Positions 1 to 8,558 of a stretch of DNA of 64,000 nucleotides are shown piece after piece (the stretch's first letter is position 1; every line of letters begins with the position of its first letter). The position numbers were made by a program, and so were the translations under genes. This DNA comes from Chitinophaga terrae (ex Kim and Jung 2007) (GTDB lineage: Bacteria; Bacteroidota; Bacteroidia; Chitinophagales; Chitinophagaceae): NCBI RefSeq assembly GCF_900107795.1, contig NZ_FNRL01000001.1, positions 430,544 through 494,543 on the forward strand, given 5' to 3'. The notes beneath the pieces were generated by a model. It was not told the origin of the DNA, did not search any database, and was given only the letters and a program-made list of their open reading frames with translations.

Positions 1-168
1 TCCCGGTTCCCAGAGTTCAAAATATACATCCTGTTGGCTGACCCCGATCGCTTCACCATTGTAAACAATACGACCATTAAAAGTGCATGAAGGCGCAGGA
101 TAGTTATCTTTTTTACACGCACCAACCAAGATAACCAGCAACAACAGATAATAAGATTTAATACGCAT
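1..168 (-). CDS. DUF3823-like outer-surface lipoprotein, partial (C-terminal part off the left edge)
   Basis: Read from an ATG at 168 down to the window edge, the frame is open for 56 codons with no stop. It begins with a short hydrophobic signal peptide and a lipobox (V-G-A-C, then KKDNYPAP), followed by TFNGRIVYNGEAIG, a beta-strand-like start resembling that of DUF3823 proteins, which commonly follow SusD in Bacteroidota. It starts 11 bases after the SusD stop codon in the same direction, so it is probably the next gene of the PUL 1 operon. Likely role: accessory glycan-binding or surface lipoprotein of the SusC/SusD complex. The family call rests on about 30 mature residues and on position, so it is moderate; that this is a lipoprotein is firmer. 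Confidence 0.6.
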   Translation of the reverse strand, partial: MRIKSYYLLLLVILVGACKKDNYPAPSCTFNGRIVYNGEAIGVSQQDVYFELWEPG

Positions 169-179
169 ACAATTACTTT

Positions 180-2063
180 TTACTGATTAGGATTTTTAAC
201 GATCAACGGGTTATTATTACGGATGTTATCATCGATAAAGGAGTAATAATTCCCTAACCTGAACTCGTGCGGCTCGGTCACTTCAGCAGGTTTAATTTTC
301 CTGAACACCCATTTGCCGTTTGTCGGATCGCCGGGGTTGTAAACCTTGTAAGGAACCAGGCCAAACACCCTGGTACTGCTGGCGGTTGCATTTCCTATAT
401 CGGTTGTCAGATCGCCTGCCTGCCCGTTCCATACTTTATGTGCGATGCGCCAGCGTTTGTAATCCCACAGCTCATGTCCTTCGAACGCCAGTTCCACTTT
501 TCTTTCATGCACTATCCTGTTGAAATTGATCTCTCCCGGTTGCAATGCTTTTACCAGTCCGGCCCTTGCCCTCACCTGGTTCATATAAGTAGCTGCCGTT
601 CCTGTATTGCCCAGTTCAAACGCCGCTTCTGCTGCGTTCAGCAATACTTCCGCATAACGGTAACGGATCCACCAGACATCGCTTTGCGTACCGATCTGGC
701 CTGAACCGGTTGTCGGGTCCATGTATTTACGTACGAAGAAACCTGTTTGTGCGCCAAATTCCAGCCTGTCTACAGGTCCGTCTACTCCTATTACCTGTAC
801 CCTTGCCCCGTCTACATCCACCACTTTACCAAAAGCGTCGCCACTTACAATACTGCCGTCTTTCTTTACAATTCCGCCATAGATATCTACTTTCTTGTTT
901 TTAAACTCGGTGCCCGGTAAGATAACAGTGCCTGCCAGGCGGGCGTCGCGGCCTGCAAAAATATCAACAGGAGAAGTGTAGTATACATAATTGCCGTCTG
1001 TTGTATTGGTAACAAATGGCGCAAATGTATTGTCCAGCAACTCGAACGACTGTACGAGGTTCAGGGAAGGATTCAACCTTCCGCCCTGTTGTTCCTCTGC
1101 TGAAGTACGAGGCTGGTTCGCGAGCGTCCATCCCTGTACCTTACCGCTTTGTAATTTGAAATCCTTCACGAAAATGGCTTCAGGGTTGCTGTTCTTATCT
1201 GTAAAGAGAGAAGAAAAGTTTTCTGAAAGATTAGCTTTTCTCTGGTACAGGCTATAAGCGTTGCTCTTGATGATCTCTTCTGCCGCGGCCAGCGCTTTGG
1301 TATAATAGCCCGTGGCCATGGCAGCGGGGATGCCTACTTCGCCGCCGGGCAGGGATACCTGCGGCAACGTTGCGCCGTATTTCGCAATAGAGCCTGCATA
1401 CAGCGCTGCACGGGCCTGTACGGCCAGTACAGCCCATTTTGTAGCGCGCGACTTGATATTTACCGCATCCGGTAACAGGTTCTTTATTTCATCCAGCTCC
1501 TTGATCACAAAATCATAGATCTCTGATTCCTTGGCGCGTGGTCTGCGCAGGTAAGTTGGGTCGTTTTTATAATCGTAGGTCATTGACTCCAGGATCAATG
1601 GAACGCCGCCCATTCTTTTCACCATATCGAAATACGCCACTGCTCTCAGGAAGCGGACTTCGGAAGAAAGACGCGTTTTAGCGGTTTCAGTGAGTTTATC
1701 TGCTTTCGCACACTTTTCCAGGAAGAGGTTTAATTCGCGTACATAGCCATAGTTCCAGGAGCCCCAGCTTCCATAACCGTAATAACGGTCGTGGTGCCGC
1801 CAGTATGACCCTGCTTCTGAAGCAAACCCTTCATCGAAGGCGGTGAAATCGCCCCAGTTTTCGATGGTCTGGAAATCAGGGTACCTGTCATACATATCTG
1901 CCACCACTGCCAGCACAATGGTACTGTCTTTCCATACCTGGTCGTCCAGCAGGATGTCGGTCGGGTCTTTACTGAGGAAATTATCATCCTTGGTACAACC
2001 CACCACACCAAGCAGCGCTGTAAGTAATATAAAGAGAAGGTTCTTCTTCATAATGTTTCTCAT
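180..2063 (-). CDS. RagB/SusD family nutrient-uptake outer-membrane lipoprotein (PUL 1)
   Basis: SusD-like glycan-binding lipoprotein of 627 residues, which caps the SusC transporter at the outer membrane. The N-terminus has a hydrophobic signal and lipobox (GVVGC, followed by TKDDNFLSKDPTD), with the typical SusD start in which a Leu-x-Lys/Asp-Pro-x-Asp stretch follows the lipidated Cys. The C-terminal third has the family's R-Y-A-E-V-L-L-N-A-A-E-A and R-A-R-A-G-L helices and the E-R-x-x-E-L-A-F-E-G-H-E-x-W-D motif. The gene follows susC by 8 bases in the same operon. Two starts are possible: ATG at 2063 or ATG at 2051 (Met-Lys-Lys-Asn); the second gives the more usual signal peptide. The substrate is not readable from the sequence; the neighbouring GH43 and GH2 suggest an arabinose/galactose-rich glycan. 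Confidence 0.95.
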   Translation of the reverse strand: MRNIMKKNLLFILLTALLGVVGCTKDDNFLSKDPTDILLDDQVWKDSTIVLAVVADMYDRYPDFQTIENWGDFTAFDEGFASEAGSYWRHHDRYYGYGSWGSWNYGYVRELNLFLEKCAKADKLTETAKTRLSSEVRFLRAVAYFDMVKRMGGVPLILESMTYDYKNDPTYLRRPRAKESEIYDFVIKELDEIKNLLPDAVNIKSRATKWAVLAVQARAALYAGSIAKYGATLPQVSLPGGEVGIPAAMATGYYTKALAAAEEIIKSNAYSLYQRKANLSENFSSLFTDKNSNPEAIFVKDFKLQSGKVQGWTLANQPRTSAEEQQGGRLNPSLNLVQSFELLDNTFAPFVTNTTDGNYVYYTSPVDIFAGRDARLAGTVILPGTEFKNKKVDIYGGIVKKDGSIVSGDAFGKVVDVDGARVQVIGVDGPVDRLEFGAQTGFFVRKYMDPTTGSGQIGTQSDVWWIRYRYAEVLLNAAEAAFELGNTGTAATYMNQVRARAGLVKALQPGEINFNRIVHERKVELAFEGHELWDYKRWRIAHKVWNGQAGDLTTDIGNATASSTRVFGLVPYKVYNPGDPTNGKWVFRKIKPAEVTEPHEFRLGNYYSFIDDNIRNNNPLIVKNPNQ

Positions 2064-2071
2064 TTAGCATT

Positions 2072-5000
2072 TTAGAACGTAAGATTCGCGCCCACATTCA
2101 CAAATTTGTTTTGCGGATACTGCAAACCGTTTGGATCAATAACTTCTGGTTCTACGCCCAGTTTATGCACATTGTCGATAGAGAACAGGTTATAGGTGTT
2201 CAGGTATAACCTTACTTTTTTAATTCTCGCACGGTCTAACCAGGCCTGCGGCAAGGTATAACCTACTTCCAGCGTTCTCAGTCTCAGGTATCGTACGTTC
2301 CTGATCCAGAATGAAGATGGTTTATTGTAGTTGTTATGGTCTCCTTTATTGAAACGCAATGCAGGATATTTACCAATCACCCACGGGCTGTTGATATCAA
2401 ATGGGTCGGTACGGTAAGAACGCTCATCAAAGAATTGTTTCAGCAGGTTACCGCCGTTCTGGTAAGGCCATCTCATTTCCCAGTTCTGTTCGTAGGTGTA
2501 CATAGAAGCACCGGAGAAGTCGGCAGCGAAATCGATGCCTTTCCACCTGAGGCCGAGGTTAATTCCATAGCTCACCGTAGGGTTCTGGCCTGTTGCATAA
2601 CCGATAGGACGCATATCATAATCGTTTATCACGCCATCTCCATTCACATCTTTATAGATCAGGTCACCCGGCAATTGGGTACGGTTACCTTGGCCGTCGT
2701 TGTCTACTTTGTAGTTGTTGATCTCGTCGACCGACTGGAATTGCCCTACTACTTCATATCCCCAGTAAATGCCATTCCACCTGTTTTCGCCGGAGTTCCG
2801 GTAATGATCCCAGGAGTTGCCGAACCTTGGTTTGTATGAGTTCAAGAATTTCTTACGGGCATAAGAGAAGTTAGCGCCAACGGTGTAATCCAGTTTGCCT
2901 GCTTTTCCATTGTAAGCGGCGGAAATTTCACCTCCCACAACGGCGTCGCTGTTTACGTTTTCGTTTGGCAAACTGTAACCGATCTCGTTTGGTACCAGTA
3001 CATCGTATTTGCTTCCCAATAAGCCGGAACGTTTACGGTAGAAATAGTCGATAGACCCTGTGATCTTTGAATTCAGCAAAGCGTAATCGATACCTACGTC
3101 GCCAATTTTGCTGGTGAACCAGGATACGCGGCTGTTAGGTACGCCTTTGTCTCTTGCGCCCCTGATAATGGTTCCGTCAGAAATAAAAGTAGAGGTACCA
3201 TATTTATAACCTGCCAGGTAATCGAATGCGCCGATCCCTACATCATCATCTCCCAGTTCCCCGTATGATCCGCGGATCTTCAGGTCTGTCAGGAAGCTGC
3301 TGTTGCCGAGGAGATTTTTGGCAAATTGCTCTTCTGTGATCCTCCAGCCTCCGGAGATGCTTGGGAAGAAACCCCATCTTTTACCGGGAGCAAATTTCCA
3401 GGAACCGTCGTAACGGCCTGCCAGCTCCAGGTAGTATTTGTTGGCATAATTGTAATTCACCCTGCCGATGTAACCGATACGTGCTTCTACCCAGTCGGCA
3501 TCGTTATAGGTATCCATATCGGCAAACTGCAGTAATGGCAAGCTGTTGTTCTTGGGCACGCTGTGTACCCAAACATCCAGTTCCCGCCTGGTGATCCTTT
3601 CTGTGATGAAGTTTGCACCAATTGTATGTTTGCCAAAGGTGTTGTTGTAGTTAACCTGGCCCTGTACCACGTTTTCCAGCACCTTGTGCGTACCGCGTTC
3701 GCGCCATGGGTTGGTGCTGCCGCCGCTGCGCCTGTAGCTGCTGTCGGCGTCGTTGTAAGTATACACGTCGTATGTATACTCATGGCCGTTCATCAGTTTA
3801 TCTGCATAGTAGTAAGAATATCTTCCCTGCAGGGTCAAACCTTTCAGCGGTGTTTGATATTCTCCTGTAAAGTTGGTCTGCAATACTCTCCAATCTTCTG
3901 TCCAGTAACCGGAAATGGATTTGGTTTGTACCGCCCAGTTCTCCGTATTGTGTCCTATATCGTTAGGGTAGTTAGGATTATCGTTGGCATACGGGCGTTC
4001 GGTAGGCCGGTTGCGGAACAATGCAAAGCGCGGCGCCCAGTAGTCGTCGCCTCCCGGAACACCGGGGTTATCCCGTTCTTCGATACGGCCATTGATCTGT
4101 ACCCCAACTTTAAAACGTTTGGCCACTTTGGCATCTACGTTACTCTGGATATTGGTACGATTGAAGCTGAATTCACGGCCCAGCACTGATTTCTGATCCA
4201 GGCGGGTTACAGAGAAGTAATAGTTGATATTTTCTGATCCGCCACTGGCACTGATATTGGCTGAAGTCTGAGGCGCATTTTTCTTGATGATGAAATCATA
4301 CCAGTCGAAGCTCTGGAAACCTTTCTGCGTTCCGTCTTTCCATTTCTGCAATTCTTCCGGTTTGATGTCTGTTTTATGGTCCACGTTGATCTCAGATTCA
4401 ACTTTACCCAACATCCATTCGTAAGCATTCACTGTTTTAGGGAAGCGCGACCAGTTCTGCCATCCCGTATAGGCGTCGACGTTAATGGTGTTCGGGCTGC
4501 CCAGTTTACCGCGTTTAGTGGTCACCACTACCACCCCGTTTGCAGCGCGTACGCCGTAAATAGCTGCGGAAGCGTCTTTCAGTACGGAGATGGATTCAAT
4601 GTCATTGGGCGAAATGTTATTGAACTGACCTGCGTCTTTTTGTACTCCGTCAATTACATAGAGCGGGTTACCGAGGTTACGTATCTGGATATTTGCGCTG
4701 GCGCCGGGGCGGCCATCAGGCATCCTGAAAGATACGCCGGGCATTTTACCTGCCAGGGTAGCGCTTACAGTAGAAGCATGCACCCTTTCCAGGTCTTTGG
4801 ATGTTACACCTGAAATAGCGCCGGTGATGGATTCTTTCTTTTGGGTACCATAACCTACAACAAGCACCTCTCCCAGTCCTTTACTGTCTTCGCTCAATTG
4901 CGGGTTGATGGATCTTTTGTTGCCAACTTTTAATTCCTGTTTATTGTAACCAATGAACGTGAATACCAGGACGGCATTTTCATCGGGCACAGTTACAGAA

Positions 5001-5227
5001 TAGGCTCCTTTAGCATCTGTGGTCGTTCCTTTTGTGGTTCCTTTCACCGAGACTGTTACTCCTACCAATGGTTCATTTTTCTCGTCCGTTACCTTACCTG
5101 TAACGGTGATGCTTCCATTTGTTTGCGCTACCGAAACGCCAGGAAACAAACTTATCAGTAATAGCAGGCAACAGAAAGCCGCTATCACGCTCCGTATTAC
5201 ACTACGGACACGTAAATGTGATTTCAT
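2072..5227 (-). CDS. SusC/RagA family TonB-linked outer-membrane transporter (PUL 1)
   Basis: TonB-dependent oligosaccharide importer of 1051 residues. A long signal peptide ends near residue 35 (VSVAQ). Next come a carboxypeptidase-regulatory-like beta-sandwich (about 41-115, with GKVTDEKNEPLVGVTVSVKG), a TonB-box-like segment (EVLVVGYGTQKKESITGAIS), the plug domain (about 130-240, with VIDGV and SVLKDASAAIYGVRAANGVV) and the 22-stranded barrel. The end matches the usual SusC terminus (LRTLEVGYTLP, ending in F). There is no STN domain, so no sigma/anti-sigma control is expected; this fits the two-component regulator upstream. It lies 208 bases downstream of the GH2 gene, with a strong hairpin in between, and is followed directly by susD. 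Confidence 0.96.
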   Translation of the reverse strand: MKSHLRVRSVIRSVIAAFCCLLLLISLFPGVSVAQTNGSITVTGKVTDEKNEPLVGVTVSVKGTTKGTTTDAKGAYSVTVPDENAVLVFTFIGYNKQELKVGNKRSINPQLSEDSKGLGEVLVVGYGTQKKESITGAISGVTSKDLERVHASTVSATLAGKMPGVSFRMPDGRPGASANIQIRNLGNPLYVIDGVQKDAGQFNNISPNDIESISVLKDASAAIYGVRAANGVVVVTTKRGKLGSPNTINVDAYTGWQNWSRFPKTVNAYEWMLGKVESEINVDHKTDIKPEELQKWKDGTQKGFQSFDWYDFIIKKNAPQTSANISASGGSENINYYFSVTRLDQKSVLGREFSFNRTNIQSNVDAKVAKRFKVGVQINGRIEERDNPGVPGGDDYWAPRFALFRNRPTERPYANDNPNYPNDIGHNTENWAVQTKSISGYWTEDWRVLQTNFTGEYQTPLKGLTLQGRYSYYYADKLMNGHEYTYDVYTYNDADSSYRRSGGSTNPWRERGTHKVLENVVQGQVNYNNTFGKHTIGANFITERITRRELDVWVHSVPKNNSLPLLQFADMDTYNDADWVEARIGYIGRVNYNYANKYYLELAGRYDGSWKFAPGKRWGFFPSISGGWRITEEQFAKNLLGNSSFLTDLKIRGSYGELGDDDVGIGAFDYLAGYKYGTSTFISDGTIIRGARDKGVPNSRVSWFTSKIGDVGIDYALLNSKITGSIDYFYRKRSGLLGSKYDVLVPNEIGYSLPNENVNSDAVVGGEISAAYNGKAGKLDYTVGANFSYARKKFLNSYKPRFGNSWDHYRNSGENRWNGIYWGYEVVGQFQSVDEINNYKVDNDGQGNRTQLPGDLIYKDVNGDGVINDYDMRPIGYATGQNPTVSYGINLGLRWKGIDFAADFSGASMYTYEQNWEMRWPYQNGGNLLKQFFDERSYRTDPFDINSPWVIGKYPALRFNKGDHNNYNKPSSFWIRNVRYLRLRTLEVGYTLPQAWLDRARIKKVRLYLNTYNLFSIDNVHKLGVEPEVIDPNGLQYPQNKFVNVGANLTF

Positions 5228-5357
5228 AACTGAATTTTTCTTGTCAATAAATCTTTAGAACTACATCGGGTTATAGACTGAGCTGATCTTCATTTCATTC
5301 GTAACGCGGAACACAGCCTATCTATTTACAGCGATTTTAATTTTGGTTGCATTGGTA

Positions 5358-5381
5358 TCCGGCGGGCCACATCCCGCCGGA
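5358..5381 (-). other. Strong intercistronic hairpin between GH2 and susC
   Basis: Perfect 9-base stem (TCCGGCGGG with CCCGCCGGA) and a 6-base loop in the 208-base gap between the GH2 gene and susC. On the transcribed (minus) strand no T-run follows it, so it is not a standard terminator; on the plus strand an A-run follows. It could set the relative amounts of the enzyme and transporter parts of the transcript, by RNA processing, 3'-end protection or partial termination. Function is inferred; the hairpin is read directly. Confidence 0.55.
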
Positions 5382-5435
5382 ATTAAAAAAGACTCGATTC
5401 ATCGATTGTAAGTGTTGGGGCACTTACTTATTCTA

Positions 5436-7295
5436 CTATGGGTTCAAGGTTACCAATGCCGGATTGTATAATTTGCTTGCTACCTGTTTTAGTTTTTCAA
5501 CTGCTACTTTCTGTACTTTCCTGTCATATGTCATCAACCCGTTCACTTCAACTTCCACGTCGGTTGTTTGCGTATAAACCGCTGCCGACAATCCCAGTTT
5601 GATCAACTGCTCCAGGCGGTCTGTAAACTGGCTGTATCTTTTGAACAGGTCGTTTTCATTTTTGAAGCTCTGGTAACCCCAGTTATCTTTCTGCTGCCAG
5701 CTATGCTCATTGATCGGCAAACCCAGTCCTCCGTATTCGCCCAGCACGATAGCGCGTTTATCGCCATAAACAGCCGGATCGGGCATCGCAGGTTCAGGAT
5801 AGTTATGCAGGTCGATGATCTGTCCTACCGGGTAGAAGTTACCGCCGCTGGCTGTATTCACTAAACGGGAAGGATCTTTTTTCATGGTCCATTCAGCGAT
5901 TTCAACTGTCTTGAACTGCCCCCATGCTTCGTTGAACGGCGTCCATACTACGATAGAAGGATAGTTATGCAATGCTTCCATGATCGCATTCCATTCTTTT
6001 CTATAATAGCCTTCTGATTCAGGAGTACGGTTCTTGTCTGTTGCCCTGTCGATAACGCCAGGCCTGTTTTCCCAGCCATTACCCAGGTCGCCGCTTGGCA
6101 TATCCTGCCATACCAGCATTCCTAATTTATCGCAGTAGTAGTACCAGCGGGCAGGTTCTACTTTAATATGTTTCCTGATCATATTAAAGCCCATTGCCTT
6201 GGTTTGAACGATATCAAATTTCAGCGCTTCATCTGTTGGCGCGGTGTACAAGCCGTCGGGCCACCAGCCCTGGTCCAGCGGTCCGAACTGGAACACGAAA
6301 CGGTTGTTCAGCAACATGCGTTGAACGCCGTTGGCATCTTTACCGATCGATGATTTACGCATTGCGAAATAGCTCTTCACTTCGTCGATCACTTTTCCTT
6401 TACGGCTTACTGTTACTTTCAGATCGTAGAGGAAAGGAGCGTCGGGCGACCATAATTTAGGTGAAGCGATCTTCAGGTTAGCGCTTTCGCCATTCACCTG
6501 GCTTTCGGCCACTTTATTGCCGCCGTCGAAAGCTGCAACTGTCACCACATCGCCCGGCTGGATGTTTTCCACCTGCGGAGCTACGGTCAGTGTTTGCTGA
6601 TCAATATCCGGCGTTTGTTTGGTAGCCGCGATGTACGTGTTATTCACCGCTTCCGCCCAAACGGTTTGCCAGATACCGGTAACAGGGGTATACCAGATAC
6701 CTTCAGGTTTATTCACCTGTTTACCCCTGGGTTGAGGACCATCGTCGGTCGGGTCCCATACTCTCACTACTATGTCTTGCGCCCCGCCCTTTTTCAGGAA
6801 GGAAGTGATGTCGATAGTAAAGGGATCGAAACCGCCTTCGTGCGAACCGGCTTCTTTACCATTCACGTAAACGGTAGTACGCCAATCCACTGCGCCGAAG
6901 TGCAATAAGATCTTTTTTCCTTTCATGGAAGATGGTATGGTCCAGGTAGTGTTGTACCACAGTTCCTGGTCCTTTCCCACAGTTTTGCCTACGCCGGAAA
7001 GCGCTGATTCTGCTGCAAAAGGCACCAGTATCTTACCATCCCAGCTGGCAGGCTGTTGCTGATCTTTAGGCCTGATGGCGTAGTTCCACAGCCCGTTCAG
7101 GTTTTTCCAGTTGTTATCACGCACCAGTTGGGGGCGCGGATACTCAGGCAATGTTGCAGTTGGCTTTACTTGCTCACTCCAGGTAGTGGTGATCTTACCC
7201 GGGACTATCTTCCAGTCCTGTGCATTTGCATTTAAAAACAACGCAAACGACAAGGCAGAAATCAGGTAGGCTTTTTTCATATTTGTACTTATCAT
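5436..7295 (-). CDS. Glycoside hydrolase family 2 enzyme (beta-galactosidase/beta-glucuronidase type), secreted
   Basis: Exo-acting retaining beta-glycosidase of 619 residues with an N-terminal signal peptide (FLNANAQ), so probably periplasmic. The order is GH2 sugar-binding jelly roll (about 40-215, with NLNGLWNYAI and LLHFGAVDWRTTVYVNGK), an immunoglobulin-like domain (about 220-320), then a TIM barrel. The family's acid/base Glu is E456 in WTPFNEAWGQF and the nucleophile is E520 in VLGEYGGLG. The protein is short compared with LacZ because the C-terminal domains are missing, as in many Bacteroidota PUL enzymes. It starts 4 bases after the GH43 stop, so the two are co-transcribed. Substrate specificity (galactose, glucuronic acid or another beta-linked sugar) cannot be fixed from the motifs. 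Start options are ATG at 7295 or 7280. Confidence 0.92.
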   Translation of the reverse strand: MISTNMKKAYLISALSFALFLNANAQDWKIVPGKITTTWSEQVKPTATLPEYPRPQLVRDNNWKNLNGLWNYAIRPKDQQQPASWDGKILVPFAAESALSGVGKTVGKDQELWYNTTWTIPSSMKGKKILLHFGAVDWRTTVYVNGKEAGSHEGGFDPFTIDITSFLKKGGAQDIVVRVWDPTDDGPQPRGKQVNKPEGIWYTPVTGIWQTVWAEAVNNTYIAATKQTPDIDQQTLTVAPQVENIQPGDVVTVAAFDGGNKVAESQVNGESANLKIASPKLWSPDAPFLYDLKVTVSRKGKVIDEVKSYFAMRKSSIGKDANGVQRMLLNNRFVFQFGPLDQGWWPDGLYTAPTDEALKFDIVQTKAMGFNMIRKHIKVEPARWYYYCDKLGMLVWQDMPSGDLGNGWENRPGVIDRATDKNRTPESEGYYRKEWNAIMEALHNYPSIVVWTPFNEAWGQFKTVEIAEWTMKKDPSRLVNTASGGNFYPVGQIIDLHNYPEPAMPDPAVYGDKRAIVLGEYGGLGLPINEHSWQQKDNWGYQSFKNENDLFKRYSQFTDRLEQLIKLGLSAAVYTQTTDVEVEVNGLMTYDRKVQKVAVEKLKQVASKLYNPALVTLNP

Positions 7296-7299
7296 TTTT

Positions 7300-8337
7300 C
7301 TATTCTCCCGAAGGTTTTCTAATTGGTTGATTAATGCTTACAGGTACTCCGAAATCAGGCATTCCATCGGGCTGCCAGTTGATCTTCTGGATACGTGGAT
7401 TGCGATGTCCTCCGCACCCTTGTCCGGCTTTGGAATTGGCATGGTAAATAATCCAGTCTTCCTTTCCGTCGGGCGATTTAAAAAACCCGTTATGACCGGG
7501 ACCAAATGCCCCGTTCTCTTTGTTGGTTGTCAGGTAAGGAGTTGGCATCTTGGTCCAATTGGCAGGATCAAGAGGATCGGCTCCTTTCTTTAGTTTTATA
7601 ATGCCCAGTGCATAACTTTCTGTCCAGCAGGCACTGGCCGAATAAACCAGGAATATATCCCCTTTCGGGCTTTCGAGGATCTCAGGCCCTTCGTTCACGG
7701 GTATGCCATCTTTTTCCCAATCATAAATGGGGGCAGCTATTTCTACCCGGTGCGTTGCCATGGTCCAGGGGTTTTGCATACGTGCAATGTAAAGCCGCTG
7801 CAGGTTGTCTTTCCCGTTATGACCGCTCCAGATAAAATAATGCTGTCCTTTGTATTTGAAAACCGTTGCGTCCAACGCGAAATTATCGGCCGCCGGGTCT
7901 TTTAACTGTCCTTTATCCACCCATGTACCGGTGGTAGGATCATCTGCCTTGTTCTCCATCACAAACAGGTGTTGCGGATGTATGCTGTCAGACGACCCGG
8001 CTGTATAATAGATATACCAGGTATTATTGATCCGGTGCAATTCAGGCGCCCATATATCCCTTGCATTAGGTCCTTTGGCGGGCGGCGTCCAGATACGTAC
8101 CTGTTTTGCTTTGCCCAGGTCCGACATTTTCCGGGTTTTATACATGACAATATCCACCCCGGTAGTATGCATATAATAATAAAAACCATTGTGACGGATC
8201 ACCCAGGGATCGGGACCCGATTGAAGCAGCGGATTTCTGAAAAGGCTGGCGGTATCAGCCACCTGCTGCGCATAGGTGATCGATGGATAAATAATAAGCA
8301 ATAATAGCAGACGTACGAAGAACATACCGCTGTTCAT
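7300..8337 (-). CDS. Glycoside hydrolase family 43 enzyme (probable alpha-L-arabinofuranosidase), secreted
   Basis: Five-bladed beta-propeller glycosidase of 345 residues with a signal peptide (SITYAQQ). The inverting GH43 residues are recognisable: general base D43 in SGPDPWVI, pKa-setting D156 in FALDATVF and general acid E216 in NEGPEIL. WAPELH, typical of the family, lies near residue 96. GH43 covers arabinofuranosidases, arabinanases and xylosidases; the overall pattern looks most like the arabinofuranosidase group, but that is judgement. It is the first gene of the leftward PUL 1 operon, with GH2 4 bases downstream and the two-component sensor divergent. Together they suggest trimming of arabinose from a galactan- or pectin-like glycan. 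Confidence 0.9.
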   Translation of the reverse strand: MNSGMFFVRLLLLLIIYPSITYAQQVADTASLFRNPLLQSGPDPWVIRHNGFYYYMHTTGVDIVMYKTRKMSDLGKAKQVRIWTPPAKGPNARDIWAPELHRINNTWYIYYTAGSSDSIHPQHLFVMENKADDPTTGTWVDKGQLKDPAADNFALDATVFKYKGQHYFIWSGHNGKDNLQRLYIARMQNPWTMATHRVEIAAPIYDWEKDGIPVNEGPEILESPKGDIFLVYSASACWTESYALGIIKLKKGADPLDPANWTKMPTPYLTTNKENGAFGPGHNGFFKSPDGKEDWIIYHANSKAGQGCGGHRNPRIQKINWQPDGMPDFGVPVSINQPIRKPSGE

Positions 8338-8505
8338 AACATGGATTTAAGTGTAAAAAGAACGCTTAAATAATTTTCTCAAAGAAAAGATTTCCTTTTC
8401 TTTTATGGTTATCATTTCATCTCAATTTTTCTTCTTTTTGTATCATTGTCTCATAACCGCATTTCCTGTTGAAAGGCATGTGAGAATGTCCTTTACGGGG
8501 AGGCT

Positions 8506-8536
8506 TTTGCAGGAAACAGGAAAACGATTAGCTTTA
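8506..8536 (+). promoter_or_regulatory. Predicted Bacteroidota-type promoter of the two-component sensor gene
   Basis: TTTG at 8506-8509, a 19-base spacer, then TAGCTTTA at 8529-8536, one base off the Bacteroidota -7 consensus TAnnTTTG. Spacing and order match the -33/-7 promoter form. It would start RNA about 16 bases before the ATG at 8559. The rest of the 220-base divergent region (8338-8558) is A/T- and pyrimidine-rich, and no clear promoter for the leftward GH43 operon was seen in it. Confidence 0.55.
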
Positions 8537-8558
8537 AGGTTTTGATAATCAATAAATC

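Noticed and set aside
3563..4189. 208-codon frame antisense to susC of PUL 1
   Set aside because: Shadow frame in a conserved susC gene, no recognisable domain.
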